This document shows positions 18,235 through 27,509 of a stretch of 64,000 nucleotides of DNA, one piece after another. Both the position numbers and the translations under genes were made by a program. The notes under the pieces were generated by a model that did no database searches, was not told the origin of the DNA, and saw nothing but the letters and a program-made list of their open reading frames with translations. Position 1 is the stretch's first letter. Each line of letters starts with the position of its first letter. The DNA is from Methylobacterium aquaticum (GTDB lineage: Bacteria > Pseudomonadota > Alphaproteobacteria > Rhizobiales > Beijerinckiaceae): positions 1 to 64,000 of the forward strand of contig NZ_CP043630.1 in assembly GCF_016804325.1 (NCBI RefSeq), written 5' to 3'.

Positions 18235-18679
18235 GTAGGAACCCTAGCGTATCCCCCCTGAGGAAGGGCGAAGCAGATCGGAGCAAATCGAGGCACTCCG
18301 AAACGTTTCGGTAAGCTTCAGAATGCTTCAGTTTTTATGCACACCTGTGCACCTGGGGTGCGAAGGGTGCCGTCCTAAACGGAGACAGAGCCCCTACAGA
18401 GAGCGACGACGGCCTACGCGGCACCCTGCACTGGCCGATCGATCCGAGGATGAGAGGGCAAACGGTGCCCCCTGGACCGGTAGTCTGAGGTGCAGATCTT
18501 ATGGTTCACCAGCGTCAGCATCCATCTCGACGTGCGCAAGGCCTACTCTCGCCTGGCGACTAGCGCCACAGCACCAGGAGGATGTCATCACCGCCAAATG
18601 GTAAAGCGCCTCGTGCGGAAAAATGTATTTAATATTATGTGTGATTAAGGGGACATTATCAGATATAAAACGAGGCGGT
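18235..18679. other. Divergent intergenic region, transfer block versus accessory region
   Basis: The 445-bp spacer between the leftward 162-aa gene and the rightward recombinase remnant holds a perfect 14-bp palindrome CCGAAACGTTTCGG (18298-18311). It also holds nested GCACACCTGTGC-type repeats near 18338-18361 and an inverted repeat CGCCTCGT / ACGAGGCG (18607-18614 and 18670-18677) around an AT-rich stretch. It is a candidate for the backbone/cargo boundary, an attachment site or oriT. No gene was seen. Confidence 0.45.
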
Positions 18680-19715
18680 ATGGGCGAGAGGACGGACGAG
18701 CGTAACGAGCTGGTGACGATCACCCCTCGAACCCACCACGTCGCCGGTTTGGGCGACCTAGTCCTACCAGCGACGATCGCCGCCGCCGGAGAGCGGGCGC
18801 AGTCGCGCTTCATCGAGTTCTTCACCGCCCGCATCCGCAACCGAAACACCCGGCGCGCGAAACACCCGGCGCGCCTATGGCCGTGCCGCCGGCGACTTTT
18901 TCACCTGGTGCGAGCAGCGCGGCGTGGCGCTTGCCGGCGTGCAGTCTGTCCATGTCGCCGCCTGGATCGAGGAGCTGGCATCGGCCGACCGTGAGCCGCG
19001 CCTGTCTGCCCCGAGCGTTAAGCAACACCTGGCCGCCGTGCGCATGCTGCTCGACTGGCTGGCGACCGGTGGCGTCCTCGCCTTCAACCCGGCCTCTGCC
19101 GTGCGCGGCCCGTGCTACTCGGTGAAAGGCGGTAAGACGCCCGTGCTCTCGCCTGAGGAGGCCCGGTACCTGCTCGGCAGCATCGACACGTCGACACCGA
19201 TCGGGCTGCGCGATCGGGCGTTGCTGGCCCTGATGGTGTTCAGCTTCGCCCGCGTCGGCGCGGCGCTCAGCATGAAGATGGAGGACGTCTACGTGCAGAA
19301 CCGCCGCCTATGGGTGCGGCTGCACGAGAAAGGCGGCAAGCTGCACACCATGCCCTGCCACCACACGCTCGAGGACGCCTTGCACGCCTATGTGGATGGC
19401 TGCGGCCTGGCAGATGACCCGAAAGGGCCGCTGTTCCGCACGATCGGGCGCGGCACCGGCCAGCTCACGACGACCGCCCTGCCCCAGGCCAGCGCGCATG
19501 CAATGGTCCGCCGGCGTGCGGTCGCGGCCGAGATCGGGACGCGGATCGGCAATCACACCTTCCGGGCCACCGGCATTACGGCCTATCTGAAAAACGGCGG
19601 TACGCTCGAACGGGCTGCGCAGATGGCGAACCATTCGAGCACTCGCACGACGCAGCTCTATGACCGGCGGCATGATGACATGAGCTTGGACGACGTCGAA
19701 CGGATCGGGATTTGA
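18680..19715 (+). pseudogene. Tyrosine recombinase/integrase, broken by a 16-bp tandem duplication
   Basis: The N-terminal frame starts at ATG 18680 (MGERTDERNELVT) after a GAGG site. The C-terminal frame, from about 18870, carries the catalytic set: Arg in FARVGAAL, His-x-x-Arg in HTFRATGI, His in ANHSSTRTTQ, and Tyr in LYDRR. The join contains CGAAACACCCGGCGCG twice in tandem (18842-18857 and 18858-18873). Removing one 16-mer restores a single 339-codon frame (NTRRAYGRAAGDFFTWCEQRG). The duplication is in both reads, so it is real and inactivates the gene. The recombinase may have brought in the restriction island to its right. Confidence 0.85.
18842..18873. repeat. 16-bp tandem duplication in the recombinase gene
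   Basis: Two exact copies of CGAAACACCCGGCGCG back to back. The net +16 shifts the frame by one. Confidence 0.95.
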
Positions 19716-19761
19716 CCCGACCATCTGATCTTGTCTCTCAAATATAATGCGTGAGGGTTGA

Positions 19762-20202
19762 ATGGATATTCTGACGCCTGAAGCCCGCGCGAAGCGCATG
19801 TCATTAATCAAAAATAAGAATACCAAGCCCGAATTGCTGGTTCGGCGTATGATTCACAGGATGGGATTTCGATATAGATTGCATGATAAAAAACTACCTG
19901 GATGTCCCGACATAGTCTTCCGCTCACGGAAGAAGGTGATTTTTGTCCACGGTTGCTTCTGGCATCGTCACGATGATCCAAATTGTACGAAGGGACGGCT
20001 TCCAAAATCGCGCCAGGATTTCTGGGAGCCCAAATTAAATGCGAACCGGGATCGAGATTGGCAGGCGGAGGAAACTCTTAAGCAAGCTGGCTGGGAGGTG
20101 ATGATTGTGTGGGAATGTCAATGTCGACGGATTGAGGAGCTCCGTGCGGCCTTATACGAGTTCGTCGCGGGGGTATCCCATGCCAAAAATCCGGGTGCAT
20201 AA
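19762..20202 (+). CDS. vsr: Vsr-type mismatch endonuclease
   Basis: The 146-aa protein has MDILTPEARAKRMSLIKNKNTKPE and the GCPDIVF block with the catalytic Asp. VHGCFWHRHDDPNC then carries the zinc and catalytic His residues. All are diagnostic for Vsr. These enzymes nick beside T:G mismatches left by deamination of 5-methylcytosine, and they usually travel with the m5C methyltransferase whose damage they repair. That is the next gene, 48 bases on. This is the first gene of the rightward restriction operon, and its base composition is lower in GC than the backbone. Confidence 0.93.
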   Translation: MDILTPEARAKRMSLIKNKNTKPELLVRRMIHRMGFRYRLHDKKLPGCPDIVFRSRKKVIFVHGCFWHRHDDPNCTKGRLPKSRQDFWEPKLNANRDRDWQAEETLKQAGWEVMIVWECQCRRIEELRAALYEFVAGVSHAKNPGA

Positions 20203-20249
20203 CCACTCTGGACCGTTGCCAGGCTTTTCCAAGGTTGGTAGGTTATGGC

Positions 20250-21566
20250 ATGGTTCTGACCCAACGAGACTGGCTACAAGTACGCGATGCGGCATCCCTC
20301 CTAGGAGTTTCAGAGAAAACTCTTCGGAACTGGGATAAGGCCGGAAAGCTACGTCCTGCCCGCCATCCGATCAATGGTTACCGGATATATAGGGCAGCGG
20401 ATCTACATGAACTAAAGCGCGAGCTAAATCGGCCTACTTACTTCCAAGAGTCGTTGGATCTCGGACCCCCGATGGGGCCGGCTTCCGTGTCGACCGCTGT
20501 GGCCGAACCTCAACCCGCCGTTCGCAAGAAACCCGTCGACGACGGTTCGATGCATTGGCGAGCCGAGGTTGCGCTTGATCCGAAACACCGCCCCCAGCTT
20601 TGGAATAAGCCCTCTTCGACGGTAAGACGGGATTGGCGCAAATATCCTCAGGAAGCGCACGTTCTAGACGAAGATTGTCGGCGATACCGCCGCTTGACGC
20701 CGTCCGAAATCGCCGTGTTGCAAGGATTTGATAACATACTTGCCAAAAATACCGGATTTTCCGACCGACAAGTCATAGCGGCGCTTGGCAACGCGGTACC
20801 TCCTCAAATGGCCCGTGCCGTGATGGAGGGGGTGTGCCAGATAAAGTCCTTCAAAAAACACACTTCGATAGAAGTGTGCGCAGGCATCGGCGGCCTTGCG
20901 AGGGGAGCTGCCGAGGTTGGTTTCAAACACTTATCATGTCTCGACATTGATCCCGTTTGCGTTCAATTCCTTAAAAGGATGCCGGAACTTAAAAATTCAG
21001 AAATTAGCTCCGATGATTTACGGTATGCCCGACTCGATAGGTTCAAAGGCAAAGTCGGCCTCTTATCGGGCGGACCGCCTTGTCAGCCGTGGTCGTCCGG
21101 TGGGCTCCGTCGTGGCTCCGAGGACGATCGCGACGTTCTTGGCGAGATGCCGAACCTTATCTGCGATATCGAACCAGAATGCTTCGTGTTTGAGAATGTT
21201 GCCGGCCTCACCACAGGGCAGAACAAATCATATTTTGAAAAATTAATGAAAAAACTTCAGGAACCAGGGCCTGCTCTTCGTTACGGCGTACTTGCGGCTA
21301 AGCTGAATGCGGCAGATTTCGGCGTGCCCCAGGTTCGCGAGCGTGTCTTCATCATCGGGTTTCGTGACGAACCAGCCGTGAAGGTTCATAGGTGCTTCGA
21401 CGCGATATGGAGTGCCCGCACGCATAGGGATCCGACCATCTCGGATGCGACGAGAAGCGAATGGCGCACGGTCGGCGAGGCGATCGGCGGTTTGCAAGAT
21501 CCCGGCGGATGGAAATCCTGGTTTGGAAACGCGATCCCGGCAGACAACTTCTGGAATGACGAGTGA
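20250..21566 (+). CDS. Circularly permuted m5C DNA methyltransferase with N-terminal HTH
   Basis: In this 438-aa protein the motif order is rearranged. Residues 8-60 form a MerR-like helix-turn-helix (WLQVRDAASLLGVSEKTLRNWDKAGKLRP). Residues 147-193 hold motifs IX-X (RRLTPSEIAVLQGF ... ALGNAVPPQMARAV), which normally close the protein. Motif I follows (about 206-214, EVCAGIGGL), then motif IV with catalytic C278 (GGPPCQPWS), ENV at 315-317 and QVRER at 361-365. Only about 65 residues follow motif VIII, so target recognition probably lies in residues 60-147. The ATG at 20250 is preferred; TTG at 20235 is possible. It overlaps the next gene as TGATG. The second read has one extra A near the end and stops two codons early. 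Confidence 0.88.
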   Translation: MVLTQRDWLQVRDAASLLGVSEKTLRNWDKAGKLRPARHPINGYRIYRAADLHELKRELNRPTYFQESLDLGPPMGPASVSTAVAEPQPAVRKKPVDDGSMHWRAEVALDPKHRPQLWNKPSSTVRRDWRKYPQEAHVLDEDCRRYRRLTPSEIAVLQGFDNILAKNTGFSDRQVIAALGNAVPPQMARAVMEGVCQIKSFKKHTSIEVCAGIGGLARGAAEVGFKHLSCLDIDPVCVQFLKRMPELKNSEISSDDLRYARLDRFKGKVGLLSGGPPCQPWSSGGLRRGSEDDRDVLGEMPNLICDIEPECFVFENVAGLTTGQNKSYFEKLMKKLQEPGPALRYGVLAAKLNAADFGVPQVRERVFIIGFRDEPAVKVHRCFDAIWSARTHRDPTISDATRSEWRTVGEAIGGLQDPGGWKSWFGNAIPADNFWNDE

Positions 21567-23601
21567 TGGACGACGTAACCATATCCAGCACTGATCGCGT
21601 CGAGCTAAATTGGCCGGGAAAACACGAAAAGGTCCGCGTTTTCCAAACCGACGAAGGCCTGTGGGATAAGGAACCAGTCTCGCATAAAGCCTCTCTGCGC
21701 GGCCTAGAAAAATTGAAATTCTTTCCTGGAAGCATTCCCGCCGAGGCATCGATACTTCTAAGTGGTCAGAGGCATGATGCCCTATCGTCGCTGACGCGAT
21801 CTCTGGGACCCGTATTTCGCTTCATCTACATGGATCTGCCAAGGCTCAACGTTGATGATGTTGCGACCGCTTTCCAAAGCGCGTCCTCGCTGCGTCTGAC
21901 AACCTGGTTGAACGTAGTACGGAATTTTTTGGTCGAGGTTCGAGAATTGCTCAGTCGTGACGGTGTCGTTGCCGTCCACTGCGGCGAGGACGAGTCTCAA
22001 TATGCACGCATCATCCTAGACGAGCTGTTTCGGGATAAGCGAGTCGCCACGATAATGTGGCAAAAGGCATACTCGGCTCAAAACATGCCCGGGATGAAGT
22101 CATTCACTGATACTCATGATCTTATTTACGTTTACGCACGCGACCGCGATGCATTGCCAGCGGTAGGCCTCAGGAGACCGCCCAAGGGTTACGCGAACGC
22201 CGATCATGATCCGAGGGGAGCTTGGAAGGCTGAGCACAAGGGCGCTAAAACCCGCCGAGAAAACAGCGACTTTGATACCTTTCAGCCGCCCTATCGCTGG
22301 AAGATCGTCAAGGGTGAGCTGCCTGCCGGGTTGTGGCGGTTATCGCCTTATACGGGCGTTATTTGGGGTGTGCCAACCGTAGCGGGAACTTTCAAGTTCA
22401 CCGCAGAGGTTACGGATATGCTCGGCAAGAGCAGCACCAAAGACTTTTCGATTACAGTGAAAAGCGCTGGCGAGCCGTCACCTCCGGGAGATATTCCCTG
22501 GATCTTCGAGGAGGTCAGCCCCAAGGGGAAGCTCAGGATCATAACCGATAAGTTGCCCGATGCGGTGGCGGACAAGACCTATTCGACCATTATTTTCGCT
22601 GATGGGGGGATCCCTTTAAAGGTCCAAAAATTAGGCCTGGTTCCGGACGATACTGGGATTTTGCGAAAGCCACGCTGATCGAAGCTTTCCAGAATGACTC
22701 CGTTTATCAGGGAAGTCGGCAACCGACTTCCATCCCCACCCCGAAGAAGTACGAGCCCCCTGAAGGGGTCATGGAAATCGAGAACCAACAGTCAATTTGG
22801 CTTGGCAGGTCGAAGGGCAGCGACGACGAAATCGGTGATGTCTTCGCCGGATTTACCGAGGATGCCACAAAGCATCTCAAGGCACTAAAAGCTCTTGGCC
22901 ATATCGAGTCCGAAATATCGACCGCCAAGCCCGAACGATTGATGCTACGTCTTCTAGATGTATTTACTAACAAGGGAGATTTAGTGCTTGAAGTCATGTC
23001 GAGCACTGCGGATCTCACCGCCGTCGCGTTGAAATCGGGACGTCGAGCGATCGCACTTCAAGGCTCATCGGAGCGAGACAAGTCGATAACGTCGGGCTGC
23101 GCCATTCCTCGTTTGCGAGCCGTCCTTAAGGGGATCGACCAAAATTTGGAAGACAAGATCCCAAAGGCTCGCATTTCAAAAGGTTCGTACATTCCGTATG
23201 CTGGCGGCGGAAGCTTGGCAACCGCCGTCGTGGGTCCGGAGATTGCAGTCCTGCTGGCCGACGATGACCATGCAACATTGACTGATGCGCTATCATCTAT
23301 GAACTCTCATGAGCTTGCCGAAGCCATATTAACAGCAGAAGGTTACCTTCCGCCGGCGAAGGGCACGGATCTCGCGCTCGCTATAAGTGGGAAAGAGAAA
23401 GCCCTAGTCGTTCCACCTGAGCGTTACCTCACCCCCGAATTAGTCTCGGCAATTGCGAGCGAAGCGGCAGCCGATGCGGACCCACGTCCGACTCACGTTT
23501 ATTATTTTCGAGCGACCGATGACATCGACGAAAAGTCATTCGCCGGTAGGGTCTCGCTGAGACGCATTCCCTTCGATCTGCTAAGGCTGGATGTCGCGTA
23601 A
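21566..23601 (+). CDS. Type III Mod-like protein with degenerate catalytic motifs (frame interrupted at a G-tract)
   Basis: The family fold is clear: WLNVVRNFLVEVRELLSRDG, then MWQKAYSAQNMPGMKSF, NADHDPRGAWK, RYWDFAKATLIEAF, and late AKPERLMLRLLDVFTNKGD. The two hallmark motifs are lost. DPPY reads DLPR (residues 90-93) and the AdoMet-binding FxGxG region reads EVMSSTA. Residues about 248-300 match the putative-Ig consensus (LPAGLWRLSPYTGVIWGVP), an unusual insert. Both reads have G6 at 22604-22609; seven G would join the two frames into about 678 codons. It is probably a DNA-recognition subunit without methylation activity. The start overlaps the m5C gene and the stop overlaps the helicase gene. 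Confidence 0.8.
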
Positions 23602-25514
23602 TGTCGGGACTGCGTGAGTATGCCCTTTCGCACGCGTATGATGCTGTTGTTGCGAAAGCGAGCTTCCGCAAACCTCAGCACGAGGCGTTCGATAAATTTC
23701 ACCAGCTAATTAAAGCTCTCGGCGCCGACATAGGTTCGATGAGCCAGGAGGCATTAGCTGGTCGGATCTCCGATCTGGGCTATCTTGAGAGCATACCTGC
23801 CAACCTGATTTTTGATCTCGCCACCGGAGTCGGAAAAACTCGTCTCTTGGGCGGGTTGCTGGTTTATTTGGCATTGTCGAAGCAGACCAGAAATTGTCTT
23901 ATTCTGGCTCCTCGTGTAGCCATTCTCGATAAGTTGAAGCGAGAAAGCGATCCGTCATCCTCGAAGTATCTTTTTATCGATCGATCATTGGTCACAAATC
24001 CTAATATTTGCTTTCGCAGTGATTTGTTGAGCTTCGAGCCAAATCCATCCAAGCTGAATGTTTTTATCCTTTCACCTCAGACTTTAACTGGTACCAAAGT
24101 GGGAACAGCCGGTGATTTCGGTCCATCTCTTCGGCAATATCTGACCGAGACGAACGATCTAATCGTTTTTTCCGATGAGGCACACCATTTTGGGAACAAG
24201 TCATTTGGTGCTTGGAGCGAAGCCGTTGCACAGCTTCAACCGAAGCTCCATCTGGGATTTACCGCGACTGCGCCGACGAGCGCAGCGAAGCGCATATTCT
24301 ACTCCTATGGCCTGAATACATGTCTGAAAGAAGGAAAATACACGAAGGCCGTGAAGCTTTGGGTAGAGCCGAAGCCCGAAGATATTTCGGACGATGATTG
24401 GGACCATCAAACCATCGATTTCGGTTTGAAACGGCTTGAGGCTAAAAAAGAATCTATTGCAGAACTGCGGTCCGCCAAGCCGGATTTCCCGGAGGTATCT
24501 CCGGTCCTTCTAGTTGCTGCGAAAGATATCGCCCATGCTGATAAAATTGGTCTTTGGTTGCAAAACTATCGTGGACTCGACGAGTCCGAAGTCTATGTCG
24601 CTCACTCGGGCAAAAAGGCTTCTGCAAAAGTCACCGGAAATGCGATAGAAGCTGAGGTCGGGCGATTGGTAGCAATCGACCAACCAGGTAACAAGGTTAA
24701 GGTTGTCGTAAACGTTTTTCAGCTATCCGAAGGTTGGGACGTCACCAACGTTTGGGTGATTGCACCCCTTCGGTCGCTGGCAAGCTTCTCCAATGCCATC
24801 CAAACAATCGGAAGAGGACTACGGCTTCCAAGCGGCCGACGCGTGGGTGACGAAGAGACCGATACGCTCGACGTTCTATGCTTCGGCAAGGAGGATTTCG
24901 GGACGATCGTGAAGCAAGCCACGAAGGAGTTTGGGGAAGGTCCGGAAGGCTCTGCGGCCGTCGGCATTGTTGCCAAAAGCGAACATCGTGTCCGCGCCAT
25001 GCGCCCGATGTCGCTAGAAGTTGTAAACGCCATCTCGTTTAAGGTGCCAGAGGTCGTTCGCACGCCGGGAGAGCCCGAGTTGGACTTTTCGCCCCAGATC
25101 ACGCGAGGCATCAGCTCGTATGTAGAAGTCTACGATGTTGGAAGCGGAGAGTTCGGCAGCGACGACGGGTCCGCAGTCCGCAGAAGCTTCGAGACGGTCG
25201 TGCGAGCAGCGACATCGCAGGTAATCGATGGTCTCAGGTTCCTCGATCCCGTCAAGCATACGCCCGCCGTCCGAAAGATTGTAGAGAAAGTTCTTTTGGA
25301 TCTTGGCGGTAAGCCAGGAATGCAAATATCGACCGACGCCGTCAAGCTGGGACTTGGGGTCATGGATGCGATACGAAGTCGGTACCGGAGCATCGACTCG
25401 GTTTACGCGGCCGGTAAAACGTCAACGATTGTCGAAATCGCTTCGAAGGAAGTTCTAATTCCTGTCGAATTTGACGAAATTCCCTCGGTCGACCAGATTG
25501 TTGAGTGGAAATGA
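23601..25514 (+). CDS. Type III restriction Res-like SF2 helicase
   Basis: The 637-aa protein has Walker A ATGVGKT at residues 74-80, DEAH at 192-195, TAT at 221-223, VNVFQLSEGWDVTNVW (motif V) and QTIGRGLRLP (motif VI). This is the ATPase/translocase core of type III Res subunits. The usual C-terminal nuclease domain is absent and is supplied by the next gene, which overlaps as ATGA. It begins on the last base of the Mod-like stop codon. It should translocate along or switch on DNA after recognition by the Mod-like partner. This is the only complete read; the second copy is cut by the window end. Confidence 0.9.
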   Translation: MSGLREYALSHAYDAVVAKASFRKPQHEAFDKFHQLIKALGADIGSMSQEALAGRISDLGYLESIPANLIFDLATGVGKTRLLGGLLVYLALSKQTRNCLILAPRVAILDKLKRESDPSSSKYLFIDRSLVTNPNICFRSDLLSFEPNPSKLNVFILSPQTLTGTKVGTAGDFGPSLRQYLTETNDLIVFSDEAHHFGNKSFGAWSEAVAQLQPKLHLGFTATAPTSAAKRIFYSYGLNTCLKEGKYTKAVKLWVEPKPEDISDDDWDHQTIDFGLKRLEAKKESIAELRSAKPDFPEVSPVLLVAAKDIAHADKIGLWLQNYRGLDESEVYVAHSGKKASAKVTGNAIEAEVGRLVAIDQPGNKVKVVVNVFQLSEGWDVTNVWVIAPLRSLASFSNAIQTIGRGLRLPSGRRVGDEETDTLDVLCFGKEDFGTIVKQATKEFGEGPEGSAAVGIVAKSEHRVRAMRPMSLEVVNAISFKVPEVVRTPGEPELDFSPQITRGISSYVEVYDVGSGEFGSDDGSAVRRSFETVVRAATSQVIDGLRFLDPVKHTPAVRKIVEKVLLDLGGKPGMQISTDAVKLGLGVMDAIRSRYRSIDSVYAAGKTSTIVEIASKEVLIPVEFDEIPSVDQIVEWK

Positions 25515-25951
25515 CCCTCTATCGCGTTCCAATCGGTGGATGGAAAAAGTGCGTCTATAGTGCTGCTGCTTTTGAAAGCGCACCAGAGTACCATGCAGCA
25601 AAAATTCTGGATAAAGACGCGTCTGTCGTCTGGTGGCTCAGGAATGATCCCGCACAATTTCGTATTCCGACTCCGGCGGGGTACTTCGAGCCGGACTTTA
25701 TTTACCTCGCTACCATGAAGGGATCCAATCGTATGCGGATTCTTGAGATCAAGGGCGAGCACCTCTGGAATGGGCCGGGATCATCGGCCAGGGTCAAGGC
25801 CGCAGGGGCAGCTGCCTGGGCTAAAGCGGTTCATGAGGCGAAAACTGAGCCCTATTGGGAGTTTCACGAAGTTCTAGGGCAAGATGCCGAAGCCTCGATG
25901 ACGTTGGGAAGCATGTTGGACAAGGCGGTGATCTGCTTCCAGGTTCCCTAA
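25511..25951 (+). CDS. PD-(D/E)xK nuclease subunit, split from Res
   Basis: The 146-aa protein has FRIPTPAGYFEPDFIYL and MRILEIKGEH, giving the catalytic set P61-D62 ... E79-I-K81. The WWLRNDP ... FRIPTPAG lead-in is what normally precedes the nuclease core at the C-terminus of type III Res proteins. Here it is a separate polypeptide translated from a four-base overlap with the helicase. It probably assembles with the helicase to cut DNA. This is the last gene of the operon; an insertion-sequence remnant follows. Confidence 0.85.
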   Translation: MTLYRVPIGGWKKCVYSAAAFESAPEYHAAKILDKDASVVWWLRNDPAQFRIPTPAGYFEPDFIYLATMKGSNRMRILEIKGEHLWNGPGSSARVKAAGAAAWAKAVHEAKTEPYWEFHEVLGQDAEASMTLGSMLDKAVICFQVP

Positions 25952-26097
25952 TCCCAAAAGATTGATAGAGCTCACTTGCGTGCGGCTGTTCTACCAGTGT
26001 TTTAAGCCACATCCTTGCCCGACGCTTCCAGTGTCAACGCCGATTGAAGTCTGACCCACCTTTTGGCTCTCCCGCGTTTGTGGTGCAGGCGTAGCGG

Positions 26098-27507
26098 TCA
26101 CACCGCCAGCACGCGGGCGCGCAGCAGGTCGAGCTTGGCACGCCCGTACATCGTCCGCTTCAGCGTCTTCACGCGGTTGATCTGTCCCTCGACGGGGCTC
26201 GTGCTCCAGGACAGCGCGAGCGCGGCTTCCACGGCGGCCCGATCCCGCCTCAACCTCTCCGCCAGGCCGCTCAGCGGGCATCGCGACAGCGATCCAGCCA
26301 CGCACCGAACCCGGCCTGATCCTGCTCCCGCACGATCACCGTGAAGGCTTTCACCTCCGCAAGCGCACGCTCGATCTCGGGGACGGCGGCCACCAGGGCA
26401 TCGAGGAAGTGCCCGTCCATCTCGCCATGCTCACCGTCGGTCAGGAGAAGCCGCGCCGCCCGCCGTGGCGACGGGCGCCGCCAGACTGGATTAGATGCAG
26501 GTCGCGTCCGCGGCGGGCCGCCGAGAGCAGCAACGCAGAGCCGGACGCTCATCACGCCACCCCGGAAGCCCGAGGCCTGCAGCTCGCGCCAAAGCTGCGT
26601 CGCGTTGCGCTCGCCTTCGTCGAGCCGCCGCACGAGGTAGGGCACGAAGGGATCGATGATCCGCGCCCGTTCGCCCTTGTGCCAGGTCGGCGCCGTACCG
26701 GCTCGCAGCCAGTGCCGCACCGTATTCCGCGACAGACCGGTCTCACGCACGATGGCGCGGATGCCCTGGCCGTCCCGAGGCAGGGCGGCAACATGCTGGA
26801 AGCGGGCCTCCCGGTCCGCCTGACCCTGCCGCTGTCGCTGGTGCGCTTTGGTAACCGGACGGGATTCGACCGGCTGCGCTTCCGCTGCGGCTCGGCTCAC
26901 GATGGTTCGCGCGACACGGGAGAACTCGCCGCGGTGCCGATTGAGCACCTGCACCAGCGCTTGCGAGCCGTTGCAGAGCAGATGCCATCGATCCGCGACC
27001 TGGACCGCCCCGGGGGCGCCGCGACGCACGCCATCGGCGTAGGCACCGGTCCGGTCGCGAGCCACGACCTCGACGCCGGGATGCCGCTGCAGCGAGTCGG
27101 CCACGGTGGCGGCCTCGCGGTCGGGCAGCAGGTCGATGACCTAGCCTCGTTCCAGATCGCACAGGATCGTGCCGTAGCGCTGACCACGCCGCCAGGCCCA
27201 ATCGTCGATGCTGAGCACCCGCGGTGCGCGGTCTGCCTGCGCGGGCGCACGACCTCGCACGAGGCGCAGCAGCGTGTCGGGGCTGATTGGCAGGCCGAGG
27301 CGCCCCGCCAGGCGTGCGCCGGCCTCACCACCGAGCGCGAGACCGAGGTGGTGCTGAAGGTCGCCGAGGCGGTGAGTGCGGCGTGCGCCGGCCAGAGCAA
27401 CGCCGGCGAGGCGCTCGGCGAAGACATGGCGCGGGCAGTATAGCTGCGGACAACGCCATCGCCGCGTCTGGGCCGCGATGACGACGCGCTGACCCTGCCA
27501 GAAATCA
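26098..27507 (-). pseudogene. ISL3-type transposase remnant
   Basis: Read leftward, pieces line up with a DDE transposase of the ISL3 group. They are CPQLYCPRHVFAERLAGVAL near the N-terminus, SIDDWAWRRGQRYGTILCDLERG, then VIDLLPDREAATVADSLQRHPGVEVVARDR, ADRWHLLCN, and a C-terminal SPVEGQINRVKTLKR block. A TAG replaces the expected Arg codon between LERG and VIDL (near 27140). The last 60 residues are in another frame, and the N-terminal zinc-binding segment is missing. It lies in unique sequence read once, so the frame change could be a read error, but the loss of the N-terminus is real. The element ends were not identified. Confidence 0.75.
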
Positions 27508-27509
27508 TA

